Positions 25,579 through 35,133 of a DNA stretch of 64,000 nt are shown piece by piece (within the stretch, counting starts at the first letter, position 1; each line of letters starts with the position of its first letter). The notes below the pieces were generated by a model. That model searched no databases. It was not told the DNA's origin and was given only the letters and a program-made list of their open reading frames with translations. Origin of the DNA: Bacteroidia bacterium (GTDB lineage: Bacteria > Bacteroidota > Bacteroidia > NS11-12g > UBA9320); contig JAGYJG010000001.1 of NCBI GenBank assembly GCA_018402155.1, positions 2,252,501-2,316,500 of the forward strand. Direction: 5' to 3'. Made by a program: the position numbers and the translations under genes.

Positions 25579-28500
25579 ATGAAAAAACATCACTATTTTC
25601 TGAAAGGTTTTTTAACCTTATTATTGCTATGGACAGTAGGTTCTGTCAGCGCACAGACTTATTGCGCTAGCAATGCTACTTCACAATTTGACTCTAAATG
25701 CGATAGAGTAGAACTCGTTGGGAATACAGTAACTATAGACGAAAATTCTTCTGCTGCTGGATGTCAAGTATATACAGACAATACAAATGTGGCAGCTGCT
25801 GATTTGTCTCCTGGAGGTATTTATACTGTGACCATAACTCAAGGCACTTGTGGTGGCAACTACACAAGGAGATCAAATGCTTGGATTGATTTTAATAATG
25901 ACGGTGATTTTACAGATCCTGGAGAGATGCTTAGCAACGGATCGGGAACCGGCGTAAATGCCATAACATTTACTGTGCCGTGTAACGCAGTTGCAGGAAA
26001 TACTAGAATGCGTGTTATTGTAGTGGAACAGGGTTTTAATCTGACAAATCCATGCGGAACGTATACTTGGGGTGAAACCGAAGATTATACTGTAGATATA
26101 CAAGCTCCTTCAGGTGGCCTTTCGTCTAACTTTTTTGCCCCTGACACAGCTTTTGTTGGTACTTTAGTGACTTTTGTAAACAGCAATCAGTCTGGTTATA
26201 TATCGCACAATTGGACAGTTGATGGTTCTCCATACACTACTACAAATGCATCTCATATTTTTAGTTCTACAGGATCTTATTCAGTTAAGTTAGTTAGCGA
26301 AAATTGCTTGGGTAAGGATTCTACTACCAAGACGGTAGTGATCATAAACCCAACAGCTCCACCAGTTTCAAATTTTGTATCGGACAAAAACTTAGTTGAG
26401 TTATTTGAGCCGTTCAAACTAATAGATTTAAGTTCTAATGGTGCTACGTATTGGGATTGGGTAATCAGCAATGGAGTAGATACTATAGATGGTGATGATC
26501 AACCCGACTTACGCGGAGGTGATCCTCGTGTACATAAAAATCCAAGTGTTCTAACGGGCAATTATGTTGGTGCAGTAGATATAGGTACGTGGTCAGTAAC
26601 ACTTACTGCTAGTAACTCCATACCGGGTTCTTCTCCGCTTACCAAGACGGCATACATTACAGTACAGCGATCTAGCTACAATATGGGAGCAGCTACGGCA
26701 CTACCAGCAGGTATTATAACTACGTCAAGTGGTGTGTTGTATGATAAAGGCGGGCCATTTGGCAACTATTCTCCAAATGAAACACTAGAAGCACTTATAG
26801 CCCCTTGTGGTGCACAAAGTGTGACATTGGATTTTTCTGTATTTGAAGTAAATGCAAATGCGACACTACGTATATATGATGGAGTAAATGCATTAGGCAC
26901 CGCACTGCATCCTGGCAACGGATTTACGCTAGGTAATGAGCCTACTGGTTCTATAACGGCTAATTCAGGAGCTATGTATTTACTTTGGGTAGCAACAGCA
27001 GGAGCAACTACAGATGGATTTGAAGCGAATTGGACTTCGGTAGCTGGTACAAGTGCAGCGCCTGTAGCCAATTATGTATTGCCAGGTACAACATTATTTA
27101 ACGCAGTACCTGTTACTTTTGAAAACACGTCAGCCAATGCACAGGGTAGTACTGCATTTGAGTGGACACTCAGCGGTCCAGAGACGGGTACGTATAACAC
27201 AAGAGACTTTGGATATACCTTCCTATCCAACGGTAACTATACCCTTTCTCTCAAAGTTACTTCTTGCGATAACCAAGTGAGTACTTCAACCCAAAGTTTC
27301 ACAGTAGTTTCACCAACTACGCCTACTAGTTTAGATTTTGTTGCAGATAATCAAAGACCATCGATAGGCGATGCAGTTACAATAACAGCTACAAGTGATA
27401 AGGCAAACAATTGGGTTTGGGATATTTACCCAGTAACTGGTTGGACAATAGATGCACAGGGCAATACGTCCAATGAGCGTTCGTTTACTTTCAATCAGCC
27501 TGGAGCGTATACAGTACAATGTAGAGGGTATAACTCTACGAATGAAGCAGCATCAGAGGCGACGGTAGTAAAAACATCGTATATAATAGTGGTAGAACAC
27601 TGTACACCTATTATAGGAGTAACTACTTCTTCAGATGTAGGAATAAGCTTTGTAGGAGTAACCGATCCAATTTCAGGAACATCGTTTGAAAATGCTAGTA
27701 CAGCAGGAGATGCCTATACGGACTATTCAGAATTAGGAGCTATTGATTTGAACTTTGGAGGAACGTACAATTTTGAGGTACGCAGAACAACCAATGTAAA
27801 TTCAATGTCGCGTAAAATATGGATCGATTGGAATGTAGATGGAGATTTTGATGATGCAGGTGAAGAAGTAGCGATGGAAGCTACGGCGAACACTATGTCG
27901 TGGACGGGTTCGTTTACGGTTCCTGATGCATCTACTGCTTTTGAGGCGAATACTCGAATGCGGGTAGGAGTATCGTATGATACAGACCTTAATGAGCCTT
28001 GTGGCGCAGCGTCTAATCCAAATGCAAACCGTGTAGGAGAGTTTGAAGATTACTTGATACGAGTAGTAAATGATGGTGACGCTCCAATCATCACCTTAAA
28101 CGGTTCAGATACTGTATTTGTAGAGCAAAATGCACTTCCAGCGTATGTTACAGACGGAGCTACAGCACTAGATCCTTCGCAAGGTGATGTGTCAGCAAAT
28201 TTGGTAATGACCTCAGACCTAGATCAAACCCTTGCAGGTGTTTACTATGAAGTATGGAATGCAATGGATGCTTCTGGCAACCCTGCAAAACCAGCAATAC
28301 GCGTAATCTACGTAGTAGCTGACCAAACAGCGCCAGTAATTACGGTAAATGGTAGTGCAGATACAACAATAGAAGTAGGGACACCTTGGGTAGACCTAGG
28401 AGCTACAGCACTAGACAACAAGGAAGGAGATCTTAGCTCTGCTATCATCACCTCGGGTAGTGTGAATGAAAATCTTTTGGGTAACTATACTATAACATAC

Positions 28501-29619
28501 GATGTGCAAGATAACCAAGCAAATGCTTCATCAGCAGTACGTATAGTACGAGTGGTAGATACACAATCGCCAATTATCGACAATGCTAGTGCAGATAAGT
28601 CAGGTGCTTGCTGGAAAGTAGAGGTACAGTTACGAGATATTTTTGCAGATATCACCACGGCAAGTGATAACTATAATAGCTTGGGAAGTGGACTATTATT
28701 CAAAGCTAATCCGGCATCGCCACAAGGAGGAGCAGCAGTAGACACTCGTTTTCAAGGTACTACATCAGTAACATATACAGCTACAGATGAGAGCGGCAAT
28801 GTAACTACACAGTGTGTAGATTATGTAGTGCGTGATTATGTTCCACCAGTTATTGATTTGCGTACGCTAGATGTTGTAAAACATGATGTAAATACGCCTT
28901 ACACACCGGTAAGTGCTGTAGCTACAGATAATTTGTATTCCAATACTCAAATCAGTTTGACCTCGTCATCTAATGTAGATCCTTACACATTGGGAACCTA
29001 CCAAGATACCTATGTTGCAACAGATGCAGCAGGAAATAGAGCGACTAAAGTAAGGACAGTAAACGTGGTAGACGAGATAAGCCCTGAGATCAGTGGGAAG
29101 TCTGGAGGGGTTCTAAGAGTAGGAGTAGGTTCTGCTGTAAATGCAGTAGACTATATTACTTTCACAGATAACTATGATGCCCCAGGTGATTTATTTGCTA
29201 ACCATACATTGATATACAATGACATCAATATGCAAGAAGCAGGTAATTACTCTGCGGTATTCCAAACAGTAGACAACTCTGGTAACATGTCTGACAAATT
29301 TACTCTTGTGGTAGATGTACAGTATTACTACGATGTTATCACAAACAGTGTGAATGATGTAAGTTTAGATGATTTACTACGAGTGAATCCAAATCCAACA
29401 ACTGGAGATGTGAATATCACAGTAAATCTTCCAGAGAACGAAGAGATCAATCTAGCGGTATTCAACACAATGGGTCAGCAAGTGGCTTTAGTGAAAAATG
29501 GTAAAGCACAAAACGGAACATTCAACGTAAGCCTAGCAAATCAAGCAAATGGAGTATACTACGTGAAAATGAACGTACAAGATAAGATCATTACTAAGAA
29601 AGTAATATTGAACAAGTAA
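25579..29619 (+). CDS. Giant multidomain T9SS surface adhesin, copy 1
   Basis: 1346 aa from ATG 25579, with a clean signal (MKKHHYFLKGFLTLLLLW..SVSAQ). Order of domains: GEVED (about 27-175, ending WGETEDYTVDI), PKD (184-255), PKD (257-362), CUB-like (367-490), PKD (492-577), PKD (579-674), second GEVED (674-832, GEFEDYLIRVV), two DUF5011-type Ig-like domains (834-994), HYR-like domain (995-1090), further Ig-like domains, and a C-terminal type A sorting domain (about 1268-1346, NPNPTTGDVNITV). This is a surface-exposed adhesive protein carried by T9SS. The residues after about 179 are almost identical to those of the next gene, so the two arose by duplication. The start is not at the earlier ORF opening, which is out of character. 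Confidence 0.85.
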   Translation: MKKHHYFLKGFLTLLLLWTVGSVSAQTYCASNATSQFDSKCDRVELVGNTVTIDENSSAAGCQVYTDNTNVAAADLSPGGIYTVTITQGTCGGNYTRRSNAWIDFNNDGDFTDPGEMLSNGSGTGVNAITFTVPCNAVAGNTRMRVIVVEQGFNLTNPCGTYTWGETEDYTVDIQAPSGGLSSNFFAPDTAFVGTLVTFVNSNQSGYISHNWTVDGSPYTTTNASHIFSSTGSYSVKLVSENCLGKDSTTKTVVIINPTAPPVSNFVSDKNLVELFEPFKLIDLSSNGATYWDWVISNGVDTIDGDDQPDLRGGDPRVHKNPSVLTGNYVGAVDIGTWSVTLTASNSIPGSSPLTKTAYITVQRSSYNMGAATALPAGIITTSSGVLYDKGGPFGNYSPNETLEALIAPCGAQSVTLDFSVFEVNANATLRIYDGVNALGTALHPGNGFTLGNEPTGSITANSGAMYLLWVATAGATTDGFEANWTSVAGTSAAPVANYVLPGTTLFNAVPVTFENTSANAQGSTAFEWTLSGPETGTYNTRDFGYTFLSNGNYTLSLKVTSCDNQVSTSTQSFTVVSPTTPTSLDFVADNQRPSIGDAVTITATSDKANNWVWDIYPVTGWTIDAQGNTSNERSFTFNQPGAYTVQCRGYNSTNEAASEATVVKTSYIIVVEHCTPIIGVTTSSDVGISFVGVTDPISGTSFENASTAGDAYTDYSELGAIDLNFGGTYNFEVRRTTNVNSMSRKIWIDWNVDGDFDDAGEEVAMEATANTMSWTGSFTVPDASTAFEANTRMRVGVSYDTDLNEPCGAASNPNANRVGEFEDYLIRVVNDGDAPIITLNGSDTVFVEQNALPAYVTDGATALDPSQGDVSANLVMTSDLDQTLAGVYYEVWNAMDASGNPAKPAIRVIYVVADQTAPVITVNGSADTTIEVGTPWVDLGATALDNKEGDLSSAIITSGSVNENLLGNYTITYDVQDNQANASSAVRIVRVVDTQSPIIDNASADKSGACWKVEVQLRDIFADITTASDNYNSLGSGLLFKANPASPQGGAAVDTRFQGTTSVTYTATDESGNVTTQCVDYVVRDYVPPVIDLRTLDVVKHDVNTPYTPVSAVATDNLYSNTQISLTSSSNVDPYTLGTYQDTYVATDAAGNRATKVRTVNVVDEISPEISGKSGGVLRVGVGSAVNAVDYITFTDNYDAPGDLFANHTLIYNDINMQEAGNYSAVFQTVDNSGNMSDKFTLVVDVQYYYDVITNSVNDVSLDDLLRVNPNPTTGDVNITVNLPENEEINLAVFNTMGQQVALVKNGKAQNGTFNVSLANQANGVYYVKMNVQDKIITKKVILNK

Positions 29620-29682
29620 ATCGATTGTTATAAAAATAATCTAATGGATAAGGCCCGACAAACGTCGGGCCTTTTTTATTTT
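26115..29682 (+). repeat. Long direct repeat, copy 1 (about 3.57 kb)
   Basis: Nearly identical to 30537-34104 at a constant offset of 4422 bases, with no insertions or deletions noted. It runs from the first PKD domain through the stop codon and terminator. Differences are few and clustered, for example near 26724, 28284-28300 and 29292-29310. The 5' boundary is not sharp: identity grades in across about 60 bases. Confidence 0.9.
29650..29677 (+). terminator. Rho-independent terminator after first adhesin
   Basis: AAGGCCCGAC-AAAC-GTCGGGCCTT is a perfect 10-bp stem with a 4-base loop, followed by a T run. An identical copy follows the second adhesin. Confidence 0.9.
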
Positions 29683-29802
29683 CGTTTCCTAATGAAACGT
29701 ACAAAGTACTCTATCCTCAAGATATACAACGAGTTAAGACTTTTAGTAGAATATTGTCATGTATTTTTTTTGTATATTATAAGAGAAATGATGTTTTTTT
29801 TT

Positions 29803-29830
29803 GCAACCATTTTGTGAAAGTCGTGTCTAA
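29803..29830 (+). promoter_or_regulatory. ECF-type promoter of second adhesin gene (GCAACC-N16-GTCTAA)
   Basis: GCAACC at 29803-29808 and GTCTAA at 29825-29830 with 16 bases between, preceded by a T-tract. The AAC in the -35 and GTC in the -10 are typical of extracytoplasmic-function sigma factors. The same pair and spacing occur before the ECF sigma gene at 34116-34143. Confidence 0.65.
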
Positions 29831-29883
29831 CTTTGTACTTTTAGATTTCAATTTAAGCAAACACTAATAAATAATAAGTAAAT

Positions 29884-32800
29884 ATGAAAAGAAACATTAC
29901 AAAATTTGGCTTTAACGGCATCAGTAAAACTATTATGCTCTGTTTTGCAGCAGTATTCTGTTTTACGACTAACACATCAGCCCAATACGCTACTCCTAGC
30001 GGACATTATTATGGCACTTGTTGGACTAACGGTACGTTTACCTACGAGAGGTGGTCTGCTATTGATAATATCCGAATAGAAGACGGATCAGGAAATGAAA
30101 TTTATAGTAAATCTGGTGTAGGAAACCAGTGCCAACCTGTAAATACTGCTGGCTCACATTACTATTTAGCAGAGCCAACATCAGCATTTTCATTAGCAGC
30201 GGGAGCAAATTATACATTGTTTATCACTACTACCAATAGGTTGGGAGCAAATCGTTCAAGCGCTGGTATTTGGTTTGATTTTAGTGGCAATGATAACTTT
30301 GGAGATGCAGGAGATTTATTTATTGCCCGAACGAACTTCCCTATAAATAGTGAGCAAGCTATACCTTTTAGTGTTCCTTGTAACATATCCAATGGCGACG
30401 TTCGTTTGCGTATTAGAACGGATGATAATTTCACAACTTGGCAGCAAAATCAGCACACAAATGGCGGGTTATTTACAGCACCTACTTTTGCGTATGGTGA
30501 GTCTCATGATTATACATTTACTTTAGGTACTCCAGCAGGTTTAAGTAGTAACTTTTTTACCCCTGATACAGCTTTTGTTGGTACTATTGTAAATTTCGTA
30601 AACAGCAATCAGTCTGGTTATATATCGCACAATTGGACAGTTGATGGTTCTTCATACACTACTACAAATGCATCTCATATTTTTAGTTCTACAGGATCTT
30701 ATTCAGTTAAGTTAGTTAGTGAGAATTGTAATGGTAAGGATTCTACTACCAAGACGGTAGTGATCATAAATCCAACAGCTCCACCAGTTTCAAATTTTGT
30801 ATCGGACAAAAACTTAGTGGAGTTATTTGAGCCGTTCAAACTAATAGATTTAAGTTCTAATGGTGCTACGTATTGGGATTGGGTAATCAGCAATGGAGTA
30901 GATACTATAGATGGTGATGATCAACCCGACTTACGCGGAGGTGATCCTCGTGTACATAAAAATCCAAGTGTTCTAACGGGCAATTATGTTGGTGCAGTAG
31001 ATATAGGTACGTGGTCAGTAACACTTACTGCTAGTAACTCCATACCGGGTTCTTCTCCGCTTACCAAGACGGCATACATTACAGTACAGCGATCTAGCTA
31101 CAATATGGGAGCAGCTACGGCACTACCAGCAGGTATTATAACTACATCAAGTGGTGTGTTGTATGATAAAGGCGGGCCATTTGGCAACTATTCTCCAAAT
31201 GAAACACTAGAAGCACTAATAGCCCCTTGTGGTGCACAAAGTGTGACATTGGATTTTTCTGTATTTGAAGTAAATGCAAATGCGACACTACGTATATATG
31301 ATGGAGTAAATGCATTAGGCACCGCACTGCATCCTGGCAACGGATTTACGCTAGGTAATGAGCCTACTGGTTCTATAACGGCTAATTCAGGAGCTATGTA
31401 TTTACTTTGGGTAGCAACAGCAGGAGCAACTACAGATGGATTTGAAGCGAATTGGACTTCGGTAGCTGGTACAAGTGCAGCGCCTGTAGCCAATTATGTA
31501 TTGCCAGGTACAACATTATTTAACGCAGTACCTGTTACTTTTGAAAACACGTCAGCCAATGCACAGGGTAGTACTGCATTTGAGTGGACACTCAGCGGTC
31601 CAGAGACGGGTACGTATAACACAAGAGACTTTGGATATACCTTCCTATCCAACGGTAACTATACCCTTTCTCTCAAAGTTACTTCTTGCGATAACCAAGT
31701 GAGTACTTCAACCCAAAGTTTCACAGTAGTTTCACCAACTACGCCTACTAGTTTAGATTTTGTTGCAGATAATCAAAGACCATCGATAGGCGATGCAGTT
31801 ACAATAACAGCTACAAGTGATAAGGCAAACAATTGGGTTTGGGATATTTACCCAGTAACTGGTTGGACAATAGATGCACAGGGCAATACGTCCAATGAGC
31901 GTTCGTTTACTTTCAATCAGCCTGGAGCGTATACAGTACAATGTAGAGGGTATAACTCTACGAATGAAGCAGCATCAGAGGCGACGGTAGTAAAAACATC
32001 GTATATAATAGTGGTAGAACACTGTACACCTATTATAGGAGTAACTACTTCTTCAGATGTAGGAATAAGCTTTGTAGGAGTAACCGATCCAATTTCAGGA
32101 ACATCGTTTGAAAATGCTAGTACAGCAGGAGATGCCTATACGGACTATTCAGAATTAGGAGCTATTGATTTGAACTTTGGAGGAACGTACAATTTTGAGG
32201 TACGCAGAACAACCAATGTAAATTCAATGTCGCGTAAAATATGGATCGATTGGAATGTAGATGGAGATTTTGATGATGCAGGTGAAGAAGTAGCGATGGA
32301 AGCTACGGCGAACACTATGTCGTGGACGGGTTCGTTTACGGTTCCTGATGCATCTACTGCTTTTGAGGCGAATACTCGAATGCGGGTAGGAGTATCGTAT
32401 GATACAGACCTTAATGAGCCTTGTGGCGCAGCGTCTAATCCAAATGCAAACCGTGTAGGAGAGTTTGAAGATTACTTGATACGAGTAGTAAATGATGGTG
32501 ACGCTCCAATCATCACCTTAAACGGTTCAGATACTGTATTTGTAGAGCAAAATGCACTTCCAGCGTATGTTACAGACGGAGCTACAGCACTAGATCCTTC
32601 ACAAGGTGATGTGTCAGCAAATTTGGTAATGACCTCAGACCTAGATCAAACCCTTGCAGGTGTTTACTATGAAGTATGGAATGCAATGGATGCTTCTGGC
32701 AATCCTGCAGAACCAGCACTACGCGTAATCTACGTAGTAGCTGACCAAACAGCGCCAGTAATTACGGTAAATGGTAGTGCAGATACAACAATAGAAGTAG

Positions 32801-34041
32801 GGACACCTTGGGTAGACCTAGGAGCTACAGCACTAGACAACAAGGAAGGAGATCTTAGCTCTGCTATCATCACCTCGGGTAGTGTGAATGAAAATCTTTT
32901 GGGTAACTATACTATAACATACGATGTGCAAGATAACCAAGCAAATGCTTCATCAGCAGTACGTATAGTACGAGTGGTAGATACACAATCGCCAATTATC
33001 GACAATGCTAGTGCAGATAAGTCAGGTGCTTGCTGGAAAGTAGAGGTACAGTTACGAGATATTTTTGCAGATATCACCACGGCAAGTGATAACTATAATA
33101 GCTTGGGAAGTGGACTATTATTCAAAGCTAATCCGGCATCGCCACAAGGAGGTGCAGCAGTAGACACTCGTTTTCAAGGTACTACATCAGTAACATATAC
33201 AGCTACAGATGAGAGCGGCAATGTAACTACACAGTGTGTAGATTATGTAGTGCGTGATTATGTTCCACCAGTTATTGATTTGCGTACGCTAGATGTTGTA
33301 AAACATGATGTAAATACGCCTTACACACCGGTAAGTGCTGTAGCTACAGATAATTTGTATTCCAATACTCAAATCAGTTTGACCTCGTCATCTAATGTAG
33401 ATCCTTACACATTGGGAACCTACCAAGATACCTATGTTGCAACAGATGCAGCAGGAAATAGAGCGACTAAAGTAAGGACAGTAAACGTGGTAGACGAGAT
33501 AAGCCCTGAGATCAGTGGGAAGTCTGGAGGGGTTCTAAGAGTAGGAGTAGGTTCTGCTGTAAATGCAGTAGACTATATTACTTTCACAGATAACTATGAT
33601 GCCCCAGGTGATTTATTTGCTAACCATACATTGATATACAATGACATCAATATGCAAGAAGCAGGTAATTACTCTGCGGTATTCCAAACAGTAGACAACT
33701 CTGGTAACATGTCAAAGAAATTCACACTTCTTGTAGATGTACAGTATTACTACGATGTTATCACAAACAGTGTGAACGATGTAAGTTTAGATGATTTACT
33801 ACGAGTGAATCCAAATCCAACAACTGGAGATGTGAATATCACAGTAAATCTTCCAGAGAACGAAGAGATCAATCTAGCGGTATTCAACACAATGGGTCAG
33901 CAAGTGGCTTTAGTGAAAAATGGTAAAGCACAAAACGGAACATTCAACGTAAGCCTAGCAAATCAAGCAAATGGAGTATACTACGTGAAAATGAACGTAC
34001 AGGATAAGATCATTACTAAGAAAGTAATATTGAACAAGTAA
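29884..34041 (+). CDS. Giant multidomain T9SS surface adhesin, copy 2
   Basis: 1385 aa from ATG 29884. After the signal (ending TSAQ) comes a different N-terminal domain, 40-50 residues longer than in copy 1: GHYYGTCWTNGTFTYERWSA and NYTLFITTTNRLGANRSS, then a diverged GEVED-like part (IWFDFSGNDNFGDAGDLF, FSVPCNISNGDVRLR, YGESHDYTF). From about residue 220 onward it repeats copy 1 (PKD, PKD, CUB-like, PKD, PKD, GEVED, Ig-like domains, HYR-like, type A sorting domain). It carries an ECF-type promoter, so it may be expressed under conditions different from copy 1. Function is inferred to be adhesion or surface coating. Confidence 0.85.
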   Translation: MKRNITKFGFNGISKTIMLCFAAVFCFTTNTSAQYATPSGHYYGTCWTNGTFTYERWSAIDNIRIEDGSGNEIYSKSGVGNQCQPVNTAGSHYYLAEPTSAFSLAAGANYTLFITTTNRLGANRSSAGIWFDFSGNDNFGDAGDLFIARTNFPINSEQAIPFSVPCNISNGDVRLRIRTDDNFTTWQQNQHTNGGLFTAPTFAYGESHDYTFTLGTPAGLSSNFFTPDTAFVGTIVNFVNSNQSGYISHNWTVDGSSYTTTNASHIFSSTGSYSVKLVSENCNGKDSTTKTVVIINPTAPPVSNFVSDKNLVELFEPFKLIDLSSNGATYWDWVISNGVDTIDGDDQPDLRGGDPRVHKNPSVLTGNYVGAVDIGTWSVTLTASNSIPGSSPLTKTAYITVQRSSYNMGAATALPAGIITTSSGVLYDKGGPFGNYSPNETLEALIAPCGAQSVTLDFSVFEVNANATLRIYDGVNALGTALHPGNGFTLGNEPTGSITANSGAMYLLWVATAGATTDGFEANWTSVAGTSAAPVANYVLPGTTLFNAVPVTFENTSANAQGSTAFEWTLSGPETGTYNTRDFGYTFLSNGNYTLSLKVTSCDNQVSTSTQSFTVVSPTTPTSLDFVADNQRPSIGDAVTITATSDKANNWVWDIYPVTGWTIDAQGNTSNERSFTFNQPGAYTVQCRGYNSTNEAASEATVVKTSYIIVVEHCTPIIGVTTSSDVGISFVGVTDPISGTSFENASTAGDAYTDYSELGAIDLNFGGTYNFEVRRTTNVNSMSRKIWIDWNVDGDFDDAGEEVAMEATANTMSWTGSFTVPDASTAFEANTRMRVGVSYDTDLNEPCGAASNPNANRVGEFEDYLIRVVNDGDAPIITLNGSDTVFVEQNALPAYVTDGATALDPSQGDVSANLVMTSDLDQTLAGVYYEVWNAMDASGNPAEPALRVIYVVADQTAPVITVNGSADTTIEVGTPWVDLGATALDNKEGDLSSAIITSGSVNENLLGNYTITYDVQDNQANASSAVRIVRVVDTQSPIIDNASADKSGACWKVEVQLRDIFADITTASDNYNSLGSGLLFKANPASPQGGAAVDTRFQGTTSVTYTATDESGNVTTQCVDYVVRDYVPPVIDLRTLDVVKHDVNTPYTPVSAVATDNLYSNTQISLTSSSNVDPYTLGTYQDTYVATDAAGNRATKVRTVNVVDEISPEISGKSGGVLRVGVGSAVNAVDYITFTDNYDAPGDLFANHTLIYNDINMQEAGNYSAVFQTVDNSGNMSKKFTLLVDVQYYYDVITNSVNDVSLDDLLRVNPNPTTGDVNITVNLPENEEINLAVFNTMGQQVALVKNGKAQNGTFNVSLANQANGVYYVKMNVQDKIITKKVILNK

Positions 34042-34104
34042 ATCGATTGTTATAAAAATAATCTAATGGATAAGGCCCGACAAACGTCGGGCCTTTTTTA
34101 TTTT
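30537..34104 (+). repeat. Long direct repeat, copy 2 (about 3.57 kb)
   Basis: Matches 26115-29682 at offset 4422, including the terminator. The 5' side of each repeat differs, so only the C-terminal part of the adhesin was duplicated or kept homogeneous. Confidence 0.9.
34072..34099 (+). terminator. Rho-independent terminator after second adhesin
   Basis: Identical 10-bp stem and AAAC loop to the terminator at 29650-29677, followed by T6. It lies between the adhesin and the sigma factor, so the sigma gene needs its own promoter. Confidence 0.9.
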
Positions 34105-34115
34105 TGCTTTTTTTT

Positions 34116-34143
34116 GCAACCATTCAGTCATTATGGTGTCTAA
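34116..34143 (+). promoter_or_regulatory. ECF-type promoter of the sigma factor operon (GCAACC-N16-GTCTAA)
   Basis: GCAACC (34116-34121) and GTCTAA (34138-34143) with 16 bases between, exactly as before the second adhesin, and after a T-tract. It lies 17 bases before the sigma factor TTG start, so the sigma probably drives its own transcription. Confidence 0.7.
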
Positions 34144-34160
34144 TATAAAACAAGGGTAAA

Positions 34161-34694
34161 TTGATTAGTGAGGAAGAACTTATACAACGCTGTAAGAACA
34201 ACGATCAGTCTGCTCAAAAAATGCTCTTTGAAAAGTATGCCAATAGAATGATGGCAGTTTGCATGAGGTACTGTAAAAACCGTGAAGATGCTAAAGATTT
34301 GCTTCACGACGGGTTTTATAAAGTTTTTGTAAATATTAAGAAGTTTAAAGGGGATAGTGCTATTGCCACTTGGATGACCAGAGTTTTTATAAACCTAGCG
34401 TTGAATTCACAACGTATAGGGAGAAATAAATATGACCATTACGAATTTGATCCAGCAATGGAGAAAGAATCCGTTGTTGCTGTTTCAGAAGAAATAGACA
34501 CAATAGCCCCAGAAGTAGTGCTTGCTGCACTACAACAACTTCCTGATAAGTATAAAATAGTACTAAACATGTATGCTGTAGAAAGAATGTCTCATAAGGA
34601 AATAGCCAAAAAATTGGGTATAACCGAGGGTTCGTCTAAAAGCAGGCTTTCCAGGGGACGTGTAATGCTAAATACTTTGTTAAAACATAACTAG
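34161..34694 (+). CDS. ECF-family RNA polymerase sigma factor
   Basis: A 177-aa sigma-70 family protein with a TTG start. Region 2 is residues about 20-85 (LFEKYANRMMAVCMRYCKNREDAKDLLHDGFYKVFVNIKKF), then IATWMTRVFINLALNSQR. Region 4 is 115-172 (LQQLPDKYKIVLNMYAVERMSHKEIAKKLGITEGSSKSRLSRGR), a helix-turn-helix for the -35 element. Regions 1 and 3 are absent, the hallmark of the ECF group. It is followed 10 bases later by a probable anti-sigma protein and is itself preceded by the ECF-type promoter. It is the likely regulator of the second adhesin. Confidence 0.92.
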   Translation: MISEEELIQRCKNNDQSAQKMLFEKYANRMMAVCMRYCKNREDAKDLLHDGFYKVFVNIKKFKGDSAIATWMTRVFINLALNSQRIGRNKYDHYEFDPAMEKESVVAVSEEIDTIAPEVVLAALQQLPDKYKIVLNMYAVERMSHKEIAKKLGITEGSSKSRLSRGRVMLNTLLKHN

Positions 34695-34704
34695 AGGCTT
34701 TAGA

Positions 34705-35133
34705 TTGGATAATTTACAACATATCGACGAACTGCTCAGAAAGGCATCCCAAGCGCCCGCCAATGCCTTGGTGAATGACGCTGACTGGGTGGTAGTTGAA
34801 AGAAGATTGAAGCAGAGAAAAAACCGCATTTACGCTGTGTGGTTTTTTCTAGCTTTAATTTCTGTCGGGAGCTTAGGACTATACTTTGGTTCGTTGCCCC
34901 AAACCAATTCAAAAATTCCTTTAACGTCTGAAGCAGAGATTAACCTTAATAAAGGGGAAAAATCGATACAGAATTTGCATAAATCGGTAGTTAGTCAGAC
35001 TGATATTAAAGAGAAAAAATATAGGATTGCAAAGGTATCGAATAGTGGAAAGGAGAAAATTACTGCTCATACTGATACGATAGTTTTTGGAACTGCTAAT
35101 CATCTAGTATCGGATAAAGATGATATACTGTGA
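34705..35133 (+). CDS. Probable anti-sigma protein, N-terminal part of an anti-sigma/barrel gene
   Basis: 142 aa from a TTG start. About 45 residues form a soluble cytosolic region (IDELLRKASQAPANALVNDADWVVVERRLKQRK, similar to the N-terminus of Bacteroidota anti-sigma proteins fused to barrels), then a transmembrane helix (residues 43-63: VWFFLALISVGSLGLYFGSL), then a polar, lysine-rich periplasmic linker. It ends at a TGA inside the 14-base overlap with the next gene. In relatives a single chain continues into an outer-membrane barrel, so this may be the first part of a frameshifted gene. Confidence in the anti-sigma role rests on position after the sigma and on the layout. Confidence 0.65.
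   Translation: MDNLQHIDELLRKASQAPANALVNDADWVVVERRLKQRKNRIYAVWFFLALISVGSLGLYFGSLPQTNSKIPLTSEAEINLNKGEKSIQNLHKSVVSQTDIKEKKYRIAKVSNSGKEKITAHTDTIVFGTANHLVSDKDDIL

Noticed and set aside
26766-31493. Reverse-strand and other-frame ORFs inside the adhesins, present in two copies
   Set aside because: They are shadows of the forward genes; both copies follow from the duplicated DNA and show no start context or family.
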